A stretch of 64,000 bases of DNA from Poa pratensis. Taxonomy: Eukaryota > Streptophyta > Magnoliopsida > Poales > Poaceae. Location of the stretch: contig CAMZMU010000111.1 of NCBI GenBank assembly GCA_947311845.1, positions 26,543,638 to 26,607,637 on the forward strand, read 5' to 3'. Shown here one piece after another: positions 1 through 10,429 of the stretch. The position numbers and the translations under genes were made by a program. Positions within the stretch are counted from its first letter, which is position 1, and each line of letters starts with the position of its first letter. Below the pieces are notes generated by a model. That model did no database searches, was not told the DNA's origin, and was given only the letters and a program-made list of their open reading frames with translations.

Positions 1-20
1 CAGAATCACAGCCATCTGAG

Positions 21-341
21 GTGGCAAGCTCAACTATGCAGCAGGCTTTCATGGCTGGTGCTACCAAAGGACATCCGGCAAAAGCAACAGAGCCTACTGT
101 TGACGGCACTCCGACTGCCGCCTTGCCGGATGAGGATCCCCCGCCGGCTCCCATGAAAAGAACACATCTAGAGAAAGGCGGATGCAGCAAGGACGCCCTT
201 GGCGATGCAGAGAAAGCAACTTTGGCGGACGTACTGAACACGCCAGTTAACGAGCAAACCTCGTTGGCGGACCTGGAAAAACTCCGTTCGGTTCTCGTAA
301 ACCAAACTAGAGCCTTCAGGAGCAGCACGAGGAGGTCATGA
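21..341 (+). pseudogene. Probable N-terminal gag segment, out of frame with main gag
   Basis: This 106-codon open stretch precedes the main gag frame, and its TGA stop overlaps the next ATG (ATGA at 338-341). It has no domain I recognise. It is rich in Pro, Ala, Thr and acidic residues, as expected of a disordered gag N-terminus. It is either the 5' part of gag separated by a frameshift or a small upstream reading frame. Because the 5' leader is outside the window, the true gag start cannot be decided. Confidence 0.4.
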
Positions 342-2365
342 ATTTGCTGAAGGAAGCAAAGGCGGAACAAGCTCAGCTTACCGCCAAAAGAAACCTCTTC
401 ACCACCACCCCGGTGGCAAAACCGCCAAGGAAGAGCACACTGCAGAACAAGGATCCGCCTCCTAAGGAGTTCAAATCCCCTGCTCAGAGACTTGGTTTCA
501 ACTGGGCATCGGCTCCGCAGCGTAAAGATAAAAACGGGGATATCGTGCTTAGCACACCTGTCCTTAACACTGCGGCCGCCTTGGACATCCTCAACAACGA
601 CGATTATGACAAGGACGAGAAGATCTACTACGCCTCTACTCTAGCCTACAAGGCTTTGGAGCAGCAGGCACGTGCTGATTCTCACGCCAGTCAGGCGGAC
701 GCACGAGGTGGTCGGTTGCAGTCAAAGTCCAACGCCTGCATGGCTGCCGCTGACGGCAACCCCAACGACCCATCCGGCTCCAGCAGTCATGGTAAGGGGA
801 AAGGCAAGGATAAAGACAAGGATAAGGAGCCTCGCAAATCGCCGCCTCCCAGGAGACATCGCGATGAGGCCTCCCACAATGGTAATAGGCAATCAAACCC
901 ACCTCCACCGCCTAGAAGGGAAGGCGGGAGCAGAGACAACCAGCAGCCGCCGAGAGAAGGCGGCAACCGCGGCGATCTCCCTCCGCCAAGGCGGAGCAGA
1001 GACCGCAGCAGATCCCCACCGCCTCCGCCTAGGAGGGAAGGCGGGAGTCAGGGACACAACAATGAGCCTCGGCATAGCCGGGCCGCGCAGGACGAACCTC
1101 GTGGTGATAGAGGGCTCGCTCCAGAAGACGCACGTCATCGCTTAAATGACATTCAAGCTGGAAAGGAGGATTCATACCTCGGCCCCGCGTGCTTCGGCAA
1201 CGCCATCCGCAATATCCGCATACCTCGTGACATGACATCAGTGTCAAAAAGTTGCCAGAGGTACAACGGAGCCGACAAACCCAACTCGTGGTTGTCGGAT
1301 TATGCTTTGGCTGTCGAGATTGCTGGGGGCAATGGCCTAGTTGCCGCACGTTTCCTGCCCCTCATGCTGGAGGGAACAGCCAGAAGCTGGATCGAAAACT
1401 TGCCGGAAAAATCTGTACACAGTTGGTTGGATATGGAGCGGGTTTTCACCCAACACTTCCAGGGCACGTATAAGCGCCCAAAGACATATACAGATCTCAC
1501 ACACTGTGTGCAAAGGCCGGACGAAACTGCGTCCGCCTTCCTGGCAAGATGGATTCAGACAAAGGCAGGTTGCGAAAACGTCGACGACAACCAGGCAATC
1601 CATGCTTTTATCACATGCTTGTTGAAAGGCTCTAGTCTCCGACACAAACTTGTACGCATGCAAGTCAAGGATCTTGGAGTTATGCTTGAGGTGGCCGCCA
1701 TGTATGCACAGGCGGATGATGATGCACGTGATGGTGAAGGTGCTCCTGATTTGGCACCAAACAAGCGTGCTAATTACAAGCGGAAGGCTGCCCAAGAAGA
1801 AAAAGCTGGAACATCCAATGAGGTCGCTACCGCCTTTGAAGGCCGTGGCGGCAAGCGCAAGTGGAAGAACAAGAACAAGGGCAAGGAAGCCGGTCCTAGC
1901 AAGACCCGCATGTCCTACGAAGAGGCAAAATTGCTACCTTGCCCAATCCACGCGTATCTCGGCAAGGTTAACCACACATTGGGTGAATGCCGCTTCATTG
2001 ATGACTTCAAGAAAGACCCTGATGTCGGCTGGAAGCCAAAGAAGGCTAAAAAGGCGGAAAAAGCAAAGAAGGACGATGACGATGGGGTTGTTTCCATGTC
2101 AGAGGATGAAGACCCCAAACCACCTCGCAAGGATAAAAAGTTTCCCAAGGTACACGAGCAACTCGTGTGTTTCCTAGGAACTCCCTCTGCGAAGGAAGAG
2201 AAGGCGGAACTACGTGAGCTCAATGCCACGGTACCAGACGTTCCCCAATATCTGAATTGGTCTGAAGCTCCGATTACATGGACAGGGACGATCACCCTGA
2301 CCATGTGCCACATCCTGGCAAGTACGCTCTCGTTGTTGACCCAATTGTCGCCAACTTCAAGTTAA
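338..2365 (+). CDS. gag: Gag polyprotein of element 1
   Basis: Structural protein of the retrotransposon particle, 675 codons. The N-terminal half (about residues 130-270) is a low-complexity Arg/Pro/Ser/Gly region with repeated PPPPRREGG-like blocks. It is followed by a retrotransposon gag core around residues 325-460, recognisable from features such as ARSWIENLP and FLARWIQTKAG. A knuckle-like CPIH...HTLGEC motif lies near residues 530-546, preceded by a basic Lys/Arg stretch. The frame ends inside the protease region and overlaps the protease frame by 88 bases in another register, so protease/pol may be made by frameshifting or from another start. The ATG at 338 may not be the natural start. 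Confidence 0.85.
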   Translation: MNLLKEAKAEQAQLTAKRNLFTTTPVAKPPRKSTLQNKDPPPKEFKSPAQRLGFNWASAPQRKDKNGDIVLSTPVLNTAAALDILNNDDYDKDEKIYYASTLAYKALEQQARADSHASQADARGGRLQSKSNACMAAADGNPNDPSGSSSHGKGKGKDKDKDKEPRKSPPPRRHRDEASHNGNRQSNPPPPPRREGGSRDNQQPPREGGNRGDLPPPRRSRDRSRSPPPPPRREGGSQGHNNEPRHSRAAQDEPRGDRGLAPEDARHRLNDIQAGKEDSYLGPACFGNAIRNIRIPRDMTSVSKSCQRYNGADKPNSWLSDYALAVEIAGGNGLVAARFLPLMLEGTARSWIENLPEKSVHSWLDMERVFTQHFQGTYKRPKTYTDLTHCVQRPDETASAFLARWIQTKAGCENVDDNQAIHAFITCLLKGSSLRHKLVRMQVKDLGVMLEVAAMYAQADDDARDGEGAPDLAPNKRANYKRKAAQEEKAGTSNEVATAFEGRGGKRKWKNKNKGKEAGPSKTRMSYEEAKLLPCPIHAYLGKVNHTLGECRFIDDFKKDPDVGWKPKKAKKAEKAKKDDDDGVVSMSEDEDPKPPRKDKKFPKVHEQLVCFLGTPSAKEEKAELRELNATVPDVPQYLNWSEAPITWTGTITLTMCHILASTLSLLTQLSPTSS

Positions 2366-2949
2366 CCAAGGTGTTGATGGACGGAGGCAGTAGCCTCAAC
2401 ATCCTTTATGAAGACACTTTGAAGCGCATGAACTTGACGGAAAGTCAACTTGACTACAGCAAGGTCACTTTTCACGGTATTGTGCCGGGAAGGCAAGCCA
2501 AGTCTAAGGGAAGCATCAAACTTGAGGTTACCTTTGGAACCGAAGCAAATTATCGCACAGAATATGTTCGGTTCGAGGTAGTCCCCTTCAAGAGTGCTTA
2601 CCATGCCATCTTTGGGCGGCCTGCTTTCGCCAAGTTCATGGCGAGACCATGTTACATCTACAGCAAGTTGAAGATGCCTGGACCCAACGGTACAATTACC
2701 GTCAATGGCAACTTCAAAAAGGCAAAGGAGTGCGAACGTGGCAATGCCGCCTTCGCCGAAGCTGTCCTCCATACAGAGGAGCTCGCCATGCTGAGAAAAG
2801 AAACTGATACGTCAAAGTTGCCGGAAAAAGTGCAAACTGCCGAACCGAAGCAGTCCTTCAAGGCTTCTGATGACACAAAAAAGGTGGATCTGGTCAAAGG
2901 TGATAGCTCCAAGCAAGTCACCATTGGATCCGGCTTAGATGACAAATAG
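2278..2949 (+). CDS. Retroviral-type aspartic protease of element 1, ended by an in-frame TAG
   Basis: Aspartic protease segment that would process the polyprotein. The active-site motif is VLMDGGSSLNIL near residues 37-48, with DGGS in place of the usual DTGS, a common variant in plant gypsy elements. The second conserved block, HAIFGRPAFAKF, lies near residues 102-113. The frame stops at TAG 2947-2949 but stays open in the same register straight after it, into the reverse transcriptase (2950 onwards). The protein context around the stop (DDK, stop, ESALVEFLREN) matches the usual continuous pol, so the stop looks like a C-to-T change of a CAG codon. Readthrough is an alternative. Confidence 0.8.
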   Translation: MDRDDHPDHVPHPGKYALVVDPIVANFKLTKVLMDGGSSLNILYEDTLKRMNLTESQLDYSKVTFHGIVPGRQAKSKGSIKLEVTFGTEANYRTEYVRFEVVPFKSAYHAIFGRPAFAKFMARPCYIYSKLKMPGPNGTITVNGNFKKAKECERGNAAFAEAVLHTEELAMLRKETDTSKLPEKVQTAEPKQSFKASDDTKKVDLVKGDSSKQVTIGSGLDDK

Positions 2950-5900
2950 GAAAGCGCGCTCGTCGAGTTCCTCCGTGAGAACGGGGACATCTTTGCATGG
3001 TCATCTGCTGACATGCCAGGTGTTCCCAGGGAACTTGCCGAGCACTTTCTTAATGTCTATAAAGGAGCCAAACCTGTCAAGCAAGGAATCAGACGCTTTG
3101 GGGAGAAGAAGAGACAAGCTATCGGGAAGGAGATCATCAAGTTGCAGGAGGCAAAGTTCATTAGGGAGGTAGTGCATACTGATTGGTTGGCAAATCCTGT
3201 ACTTGTTCCCAAACCTAATAAAGAGCTGAGGATGTGTATCGATTATACCGGTTTGAACAGGTGTTGTCCTAAGGACCACTTTGCTTTACCACGTATAGAT
3301 CAGGTCATAGACTCCACAGCCGGCTCCGAGCTGCTGTGCTTTTTGGATGCGTACTCCGGGTACCACCAAATTAAAATGCGGGAATCAGACCAACTAAAAA
3401 CAGCGTTCACCACGCCCTATGGAACGTTCTGCTACATTACGATGCCCTTTGGCTTAAAAAATGCCGGCGCTACGTATCAGCGTTGCATGCAAAGATGCCT
3501 TAACGAACAAATTGGCCGCAATGTTCACGTCTACATTGACGACATTGCCGTCATGTCTCGGAAAAAGGCGGATTTGCTTGACGATCTTCGAGAAACCTTC
3601 GATAATCTCCGGGTGTATAGGATGAAGCTCAATCCAAACAAATGCGTGTTTGGAGTCCCTGCCGGCAAGTTGCTTGGCTTTATTGTTTCCGAACGAGGGA
3701 TTGAGGTCAACCCGGCGAAAATAAAGGCAATTCTCAACATATCCAGGCCAACTTGCCTGAAGGACGTGCAGCGCCTTGCCGGCTCCGCAGCTGCCGTCAG
3801 TCGTTTCATTAGCCGTCTTGGTGAAAAGGCTATGCCTCTTTACCGGCTTTTGAGGAAATCCGACAACTTTGAGTGGACAGACGAAGCAGATGCCGCCTTG
3901 CAACAGCTAAAGGTAGCATTAACGACTGCTCCAATTTTGGCAGCACCTCGTCCAGAGGAGCCAATGCTGCTATATATCGCTGCAACCAACTTGGTTATCA
4001 GCGCAGTTATGGTTGTGGAACGCAAGGCGGGAGAAGCAGAGGCAAGTGAACAGCGCCCTGTTTATTTCATTAGTGAAGTTTTTTCCGCCTCAAAGCAGCG
4101 TTATCCGCATTACCAGAAGCTGGCTTATGGTGTTTTTTACGCCGCCAGGAAGTTGAGACATTACTTCCAGGAACATTCAATAACTGTGGTGAGCAAAGCA
4201 CCTCTGGGGGATATAATAAACAATGCTGAGGCTACCGGCAGAGTTGCCAAGTGGGGCATTGAACTTGCCGCCTTTGACATTACGTACAAACCCAGAAATG
4301 CTATTAAGTCTCAAGCCTTAGCAGATTTTGTCGCAGATTGGACAGAAGCCATGGATGAAATACCTCTCCCTGAAACAGAGTACTGGATCATGCATTTTGA
4401 TGGATCAAAGATGCTTCAGGGCTCGGGGGCTGGGGTTGTGTTGAGAAATCCTCAAGGGGACAAACTCAGCTACGTGCTACAAATTCATTTCAAAGCAACC
4501 AACAATGTTGCCGAATATGAAGCACTTCTACATGGTTTACATATTGCCAAGGAGCTTGGTGTCCAGCGTGTTCTCTGCTATGGCGATTCAGACCTAGTTG
4601 CGCAACAGATACGTGGTACATGGGATGCCAAAAGTGCAACAATGGCGGCTTATCGCGCTGCTGTTGACGAATTTGCCAAGTGCTTCCTAGGATATGAGGT
4701 CCGCCACATCCCAAGAGCCGAAAATGAGGCGGCAGATACACTTGCCAGGTTGGGATCTGAGCGCAAAAAGGTGCCTAAGGATGTTTTCCTGGAACATCTC
4801 CACAAACCGTCAATAAAAGGAGCTGATCTTCTTGATCCAGAGGCGGCAGAACCAGTGGAAGAGGCCAGCTATGCCGTCTACTTGGTAAAGCCGGACTGGA
4901 CAACCCCATACTTGAATTTCCTGGTCAACCAAGAGTTGCCGGAAGATGAGGTGTTGCGACGGCAAATAGTTAGAAGAGCCAAGGCATTCACAATAATTAA
5001 CGGTGAATTGTACAAGCGTAGTACTACTGGAGTCTACCAACGTTGCATTTCACCAGAGGAGGGCAAAAACTTGTTGGATGAGATACATGCAGGCGTTTGC
5101 GGACATCATGCTTCGTCACGCTCCATTGTATCAAAAGCATTCCGGCAAGGTTTTTATTGGTTGACAGCCAAGGAAGACGCGGAAGACATTGTCAAACGCT
5201 GCAAGGGCTGCCAACTATATGCCCGGCAACCTCACATGCCGGCTCAAGAGCTGAAAACAATACCCATCACTTGGCCTTTCGCGGTCTGGGGCTTGGACAT
5301 GGTTGGTCCATTTAAGACGGCGCCTGGGGGCTACACGCACTTGTTAGTTGCGGTAGACAAATTCACCAAATGGGTTGAAGCTAAACCTATAAAAAAGCTT
5401 GATGGCGCCACAGCCGCCAACTTTCTGTGGGGCATAATCTCTCGGTTCGGGGTGCCACATAGCATTATCACCGATAATGGCACGAACTTATCGCAAGGCG
5501 AAGTTGAGGAATACTGCAACCAACATGGTATCCGGCTGGATTTGGCTTCCGTAGCACATCCCCAGGCAAATGGTCAAGTAGAACGTGCCAATGGTTTGGT
5601 TCTTCAGGGAATCAAGCCACGTCTCGAAGTACCTTTGCACAGGGCAGCTGGGGCTTGGGTTGAAGAGTTGCAATCTGTCCTTTGGAGTTTGCGTACAACA
5701 CCAAACAGATCAACCAAGTTTACTCCTTTCTTCTTAGTCTATGGCGCTGAAGCAGTACTGCCATCCGACATGATGTTTGACTCCCCCAGAATTCAAGCCT
5801 ACGTCGAAGAAGACGCAGAAGATGCAAGACAGGACGGCCTTGATCTACTTGACGAAGAACGTGATGTTGCCATTGCACGATCCGCCATCTATCAGCAGAA

Positions 5901-6225
5901 TTTGCGCCGGTATCATAGTCGAAGAGTGCGACAACGTAGTTTTAGAGTAGGTGACCTGGTCCTCCGCCTAATCCAAGATAGGAAAGGCTTGCATAAGTTA
6001 TCCCCTCCATGGGAAGGGCCCTTTGTGGTCAGCAAAGTACTGCTCAATGGTTCCTATTATTTGGTGGACATCAAAGATGGCTATAAGAAGAAACGTGGAC
6101 GTAAGCGGAAGCGCAAGGTTGACGACAAGTATGAGAAACCAAGCGTCCATGGAACATTGAGCAGCTACGTCCCTTTTACACTTAGCAATTTTGATTGTAA
6201 TAAGTATTGTATGATTATGAAATAA
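2950..6225 (+). CDS. pol: Reverse transcriptase, two RNase H domains and integrase of element 1
   Basis: The frame opens directly after the TAG at 2947; its first ATG is at 3013 (1070 codons, numbering from there). The reverse transcriptase has YIDD at residues 174-177. A degenerate gypsy RNase H follows (about 340-450). A second, archaeal-type RNase H starts near 457, with its first catalytic Asp in FDGSK and a later GDSDL. Integrase has the HH...CC zinc-binding region (about 690-735), then Asp762, Asp821 and Glu857, a clean D-58-D-35-E spacing. No chromodomain is visible after the core; the C-terminus is Lys/Arg-rich. All catalytic residues are present, so only the upstream TAG argues against activity. 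Confidence 0.93.
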   Translation, partial: ESALVEFLRENGDIFAWSSADMPGVPRELAEHFLNVYKGAKPVKQGIRRFGEKKRQAIGKEIIKLQEAKFIREVVHTDWLANPVLVPKPNKELRMCIDYTGLNRCCPKDHFALPRIDQVIDSTAGSELLCFLDAYSGYHQIKMRESDQLKTAFTTPYGTFCYITMPFGLKNAGATYQRCMQRCLNEQIGRNVHVYIDDIAVMSRKKADLLDDLRETFDNLRVYRMKLNPNKCVFGVPAGKLLGFIVSERGIEVNPAKIKAILNISRPTCLKDVQRLAGSAAAVSRFISRLGEKAMPLYRLLRKSDNFEWTDEADAALQQLKVALTTAPILAAPRPEEPMLLYIAATNLVISAVMVVERKAGEAEASEQRPVYFISEVFSASKQRYPHYQKLAYGVFYAARKLRHYFQEHSITVVSKAPLGDIINNAEATGRVAKWGIELAAFDITYKPRNAIKSQALADFVADWTEAMDEIPLPETEYWIMHFDGSKMLQGSGAGVVLRNPQGDKLSYVLQIHFKATNNVAEYEALLHGLHIAKELGVQRVLCYGDSDLVAQQIRGTWDAKSATMAAYRAAVDEFAKCFLGYEVRHIPRAENEAADTLARLGSERKKVPKDVFLEHLHKPSIKGADLLDPEAAEPVEEASYAVYLVKPDWTTPYLNFLVNQELPEDEVLRRQIVRRAKAFTIINGELYKRSTTGVYQRCISPEEGKNLLDEIHAGVCGHHASSRSIVSKAFRQGFYWLTAKEDAEDIVKRCKGCQLYARQPHMPAQELKTIPITWPFAVWGLDMVGPFKTAPGGYTHLLVAVDKFTKWVEAKPIKKLDGATAANFLWGIISRFGVPHSIITDNGTNLSQGEVEEYCNQHGIRLDLASVAHPQANGQVERANGLVLQGIKPRLEVPLHRAAGAWVEELQSVLWSLRTTPNRSTKFTPFFLVYGAEAVLPSDMMFDSPRIQAYVEEDAEDARQDGLDLLDEERDVAIARSAIYQQNLRRYHSRRVRQRSFRVGDLVLRLIQDRKGLHKLSPPWEGPFVVSKVLLNGSYYLVDIKDGYKKKRGRKRKRKVDDKYEKPSVHGTLSSYVPFTLSNFDCNKYCMIMK

Positions 6226-6736
6226 AAGTCTGTGGTTTGCTCAGTCCGTCTAGAGATCATGCCATCTTTTGTCTTTTCTCGCAATCATATATCTATCGTG
6301 TCAAAAGTTACCAAAATTTTCGCTTAGTGCTAATGGTCCTAACTTTTTTGACATTTGCCGTCCGTCCGGCTAAAAATTAAAGCAAACAACCTTTGCACCG
6401 CCTAATATGACTATCTGTTTGTTTAAGTGTGGGTCGCTTAGTAGTATGTCGTTGGCACCAACATGCCGGCTTTAGTCTCTGTGTCTAAACTAATTGGTAC
6501 TGCACCTGGTTGGCACAGCTGAAGTAACTGAGATGAGGTTCCGCCAACATATGAAAAGTCAAGCATGCAAACACAGATACATTTTTAAGGCGGGCCACTT
6601 AAATTAAGACTACCGCCAAGTGTAGCATAAAAGTTGGCCCAACAAAAGTTATTTACATCCAGATAGAATAAAGACAAGTTTTTTATGCGTCGACAGATTA
6701 ACGCAGTTCAACTTGTTGCATTGTTCGCAGGAACCA
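6226..6736. other. Spacer between convergent pol and antisense gene of element 1
   Basis: This 511-bp stretch separates the stop of pol on the + strand from the stop of the antisense gene on the - strand. It is AT-richer than its flanks and has no coding potential. The 3' ends of both transcripts should fall here, but no clear polyadenylation signal was assigned. The two RNAs could overlap tail to tail in this interval. Confidence 0.6.
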
Positions 6737-9700
6737 TTAAGGAGTAGCCGCCTTGGTCGCTGCCGCCTCGGGGGCTTGAGGGCTGGATCCACCATCCTTG
6801 GGGCTGCCTTGTTCAGCTTCCCCCTCGCCGCCTGTGGTGTCCGCGCCGGCAACTGAAGATGCTTCGCCTGCGGCAACATGCGGATCTGGGTGCTCCTTGT
6901 AGAAGACGCGGAGGTCCACCATGTTGGCGACGCGCGTGGCATAGCCGGCAACAGAAGCCATCACTTCCTTGGAGTCAATGGCATCACCATTTTCATCCTC
7001 AGTGGGCATAAATTCTGTCACTTGATGCATGTCCGCCTCGGTGTACCAGGCTTTGCACAAGGCAAGGGCAACTTTGGCGGCGCCGCGAGCGGCGGAGCGC
7101 AGTATGCCCTCACGCTCGTCGGCCGTCTTCCTCAGAAGCTCCGGCACCGCGTCGATAACCACTGGATCGCTAGTTTCGCTCGGGTAGAACTTGGCGGCGA
7201 ACGCTTGGCCTGCGCTTTTGATATTGGTGATAATCTCACCAACCTTCAGTATGCGCGCTAGGCGGGGAGAGTTATCCTCCGCATCGCTCAAGTTTGCCGG
7301 GGCTGCAAAGGAGAGAAAAATTTCACAAGTTAAACACAAGCCGTCAAGAAGTTCCAAAACATACAAATGTAAGCAAAGGATCTAAAGTTACCAAGGATGT
7401 GGTCATGGATGGCATTGATCTCATCCAGGTGGGTAGCCAGGGTTTCTTCGGCAAGCTGAACTGCCTTGGCATGGCTCTCTTGCTGAAGCTTGGAGTTCTT
7501 GGTCACCTCAGCAAGACTGTCGGTCAGATTTTTAATCTGCTCCGACAACTTGCTACAGGCGGTAGCATGGGCTATGTCCCGCTCTTCCAACTCCTTGGCA
7601 TGATCCGCCTTCAGCTTCATGACCTCCTTGGCAAGATCTGCAGCTTCGTTCATCAAAGCTTGCATGTTAGCTGAGTTGTTGAGAACCTCTTGCGCAGTGT
7701 TTAACAATTCTACAACAAGCAAAAGGAAAAAACTCCGGCTAAAATACTTGTCGGAGTATCCGTGGAAAACTTGGCGGATGAGAAGAAGGCAAAGAAAATT
7801 CTAACCTTCATCCTTCTTGCGCGCTTCTTCGAGGCTCGCAAGTTGGCCGTTCTTCAGCTCCAGTTCTTGCTGAAGCTCCCGGCATTCCCTGTTCTTGGCC
7901 TCCGCGGCAGCAAAAAGTTCGCGGTTGGACGCCAAGGTGACCTGCACACGCACGGACAACAAAGGTTAAGTTTAATGTCATAGTTAACGGACCACTCCGC
8001 CGGCTAAAAACAATGTTTTTAACCGACAAAGTAGTCGGGGGCTACAGCTATGTATTACTTTACCTCGAGTTCGGCGTCAAGGGTGTCGTGGAGAGTCCTC
8101 ATGTGTCGATACCAGCTTTTGGTGCCGTCCCACATGGTCTGCAGCGTTTGCCGCGTGCCCATGTTGGTGGCTCCCGTGCCTGGTTCGGCAGCAGAACTGG
8201 GATGTGAAGACGGTCCGGCAAGTTTTGCCTTGGCAGCTTCTGCCGTCTCCCTCTTTATTTCCATGATCCGAGCGGCATCATTAGCCGTAGCTTCAGCCGA
8301 TCTTTGGGATGCGCTGGCGGCAACTTTTTTGCCCGCCGCCTTCTCTGCTGCGCTTTGCGCAGAACCGGTCATCCTCACCTGGTCCGCCATAAAGGTTCCC
8401 GGGCACAAAACCGCGGGAGTGTTGGTGGCAGGGGTCGCCGGTGCAGTTGCCGGAGAAAATCTCAACGGTCTGTTTCTGCCGGCTGCCGCCTTCACATTGG
8501 CGCGCAGCTTGGGCATCGTGGGTCTGGCTCTGAAAGAAGGCGACAGCATGTTAGCAACAAGGTAGCTTAAGCACAAAGCAAACTAAGTGGGAAGTAGCTT
8601 ACCGCTTGGTGGGAACTTTGTTCCCCAAAATTTCATCTTCCGCCTCCATGGTGGTGGCGGCTTTCTTCTTCTTCTCCATCTCCTTGGTGGAGGCGAGCTT
8701 GCGTTTCCTGCTCTTGGCCCCAACATCGTAGTATCTGGGGGCCAAATCCTCCTCCGCCAAGGTCGCCAGCTAAGTAAGCAACATCAAGTTAGTCTTGGTT
8801 TTGGCAAGGAAAGCAAGTGCAGTAAAGTAGAGGAAGTTCCGCCTTACCTCAGGAGCTGGATTGTCGTGTGTAAACATGGCGACGCCCTCGGCCGCCTTAA
8901 CAAACCTTGGCTGGATAAGTTCTCGCAGCCGGTAAAGCAACACGTCAATGTCAAGCGTGTCGTCAGCTTCCTCCGCCTTGTATTCGCACATCTTGAATGG
9001 GCGATAGCGCAAAGGCAGGATCCGCCTTGATAGCCAGCACAGGACGGTGTCAACTCCGTCAAGGCGGGGAGGAATCATTGTGGATGTGAGAAACTCAATC
9101 CGCCTAAAGGCTAGGCGGAGTTCTTCTGGGAGAATGGTGGCCGGCTTCTCCGTCCAGTGGGCTTGGTGCTCTGGCGGGGAGTTGGCAAAAGGCGGAATGC
9201 CCACCGTTTTGCCGGGAGCCGGGATGTCCTTGCAGTAAAAGAAGGTGCTGGTCCAATTTTTGACAGACTCCACGTAGGGGATCTTTGGATACCAGGCACC
9301 TTGGCGGCAGTTGAAAGTTACACTGCCGCAGGTTGCCATCGCGCCACCAGAGATAGTTTGCCGGCGGCATATAAAGCAATACTTGAAGGCTTCTACTGTA
9401 GGTGCTATTCCTAAGTAGCCTTCGAAAAGAGCTTGGAAGCCGGCTAAAACTAAGATGCTGTTGGGGGCGATATTGTGCGGTTGCAACCCATAATGTTGGA
9501 GGACGGCAGAAAAGAAGGCGGAGGGAGGTAAACTCATACCGCGGATGAGGTGGGAAGTCAATACGACCCTTTCCCCTTCTTCTGGCTCGGGGACGGCCTC
9601 CTCTCCTGGCAGCCGCCAACTGCACTCAGCTTTTGACGGCAAGAAGCCGCCTTCCACCAGCTGGTCCATATAAGCTTCCGTCAAACATGACGGAAGCCAA

Positions 9701-9960
9701 TATCTGGAGCCTAGGTCAGCGACCTCGACCACTTCATCGTCACTGTCCTCGTCGTGGCGGGGGTCGTAGAAGAAGAAGGGGCGGAGCTCGCCGCCGCCGC
9801 AGCCGATCCAGATCCAAGCGCGGCTGCCGCCACGGCCGCCGCCGTTGCTTCCTTCGAGGGGCTCAACTCGCCGGTGCTCGCCATTGGAGGTGGGTGCTCT
9901 GCTTGGTGCGGTTCGCCGGAGTTGGCAGAAGAGGTGGAGCGCTCGAGGAAGAGGAAGCAA
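6737..9960 (-). CDS. Antisense six-exon gene of element 1 (Transposase_28-like, 921 aa, intact)
   Basis: Exons 9960-8848, 8769-8603, 8529-8064, 7941-7806, 7709-7392 and 7302-6737 all have GT-AG borders. Their lengths sum to 2766 nt, exactly 922 codons with stop, and every phase fits. The N-terminal 370 residues resemble the plant family called putative gypsy type transposon (Pfam Transposase_28): features such as YWLPSCLTEAYMDQL, FQALFEGYLGIAP and TWFYCKD-like patterns. The middle is Ala/Lys-rich with a coiled coil in exons 4-5; the C-terminal exon is an Ala-rich helical domain. The biochemical function is unknown. The gene runs opposite to gag-pol, so its introns are not spliced from genomic RNA and survive retrotransposition. 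The start at 9960 is uncertain because upstream frames are GC-rich and open. Confidence 0.75.
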
Positions 9961-10419
9961 GGGTTTGCGAGGTGTGTGCGCGAAGGAGGAGAATGGTTCG
10001 GTGCGGTTCGGGTGGGGGTTTTTATTTCCTCTGCTCCGAGATTAGTGCGAGGGATAAGGCATGGAGAGATCTGCGCCACCTGTCCGCGATTTGCACGCTG
10101 TGGCAACGGTGTCTGCGAGATTGTCTCCTCGATTCCCGCGCGTAGTGGAAAGATCATCATGAGGTTCAAACTGTCGTGGACTTCATGACGTCATCCGTCA
10201 ACATTTGACGGAAACTGTCAGTTTGACAAGACCACACGTGGGAGATTCCTGACAAGTTGTCAGTCCGTCTTTCCCATGTTGGCGGCTGCGTTCTGGCAAC
10301 TTTTGCCGGATCGCCGCCTATCTTTTCAATTGTGGAATGCTTCAAGCTCTTCAGACGCTTACAAACAAGATGGATGTTATCGGCAAAAGAAGACGGCGCC
10401 TGAAGAACTTAAACCCTTC

Positions 10420-10429
10420 CAGGGGCTAA
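10420..10429 (+). promoter_or_regulatory. Polypurine tract of element 1
   Basis: The sequence caggggctaa directly precedes the TGTTGGGG start of the 3' LTR, the position required for plus-strand priming in reverse transcription. It is short and interrupted by pyrimidines, as in other Tat elements. Confidence 0.6.

Noticed and set aside
672..1145. Open frames overlapping gag in other registers
   Set aside because: They shadow the GC-rich repetitive gag region and carry no motif.
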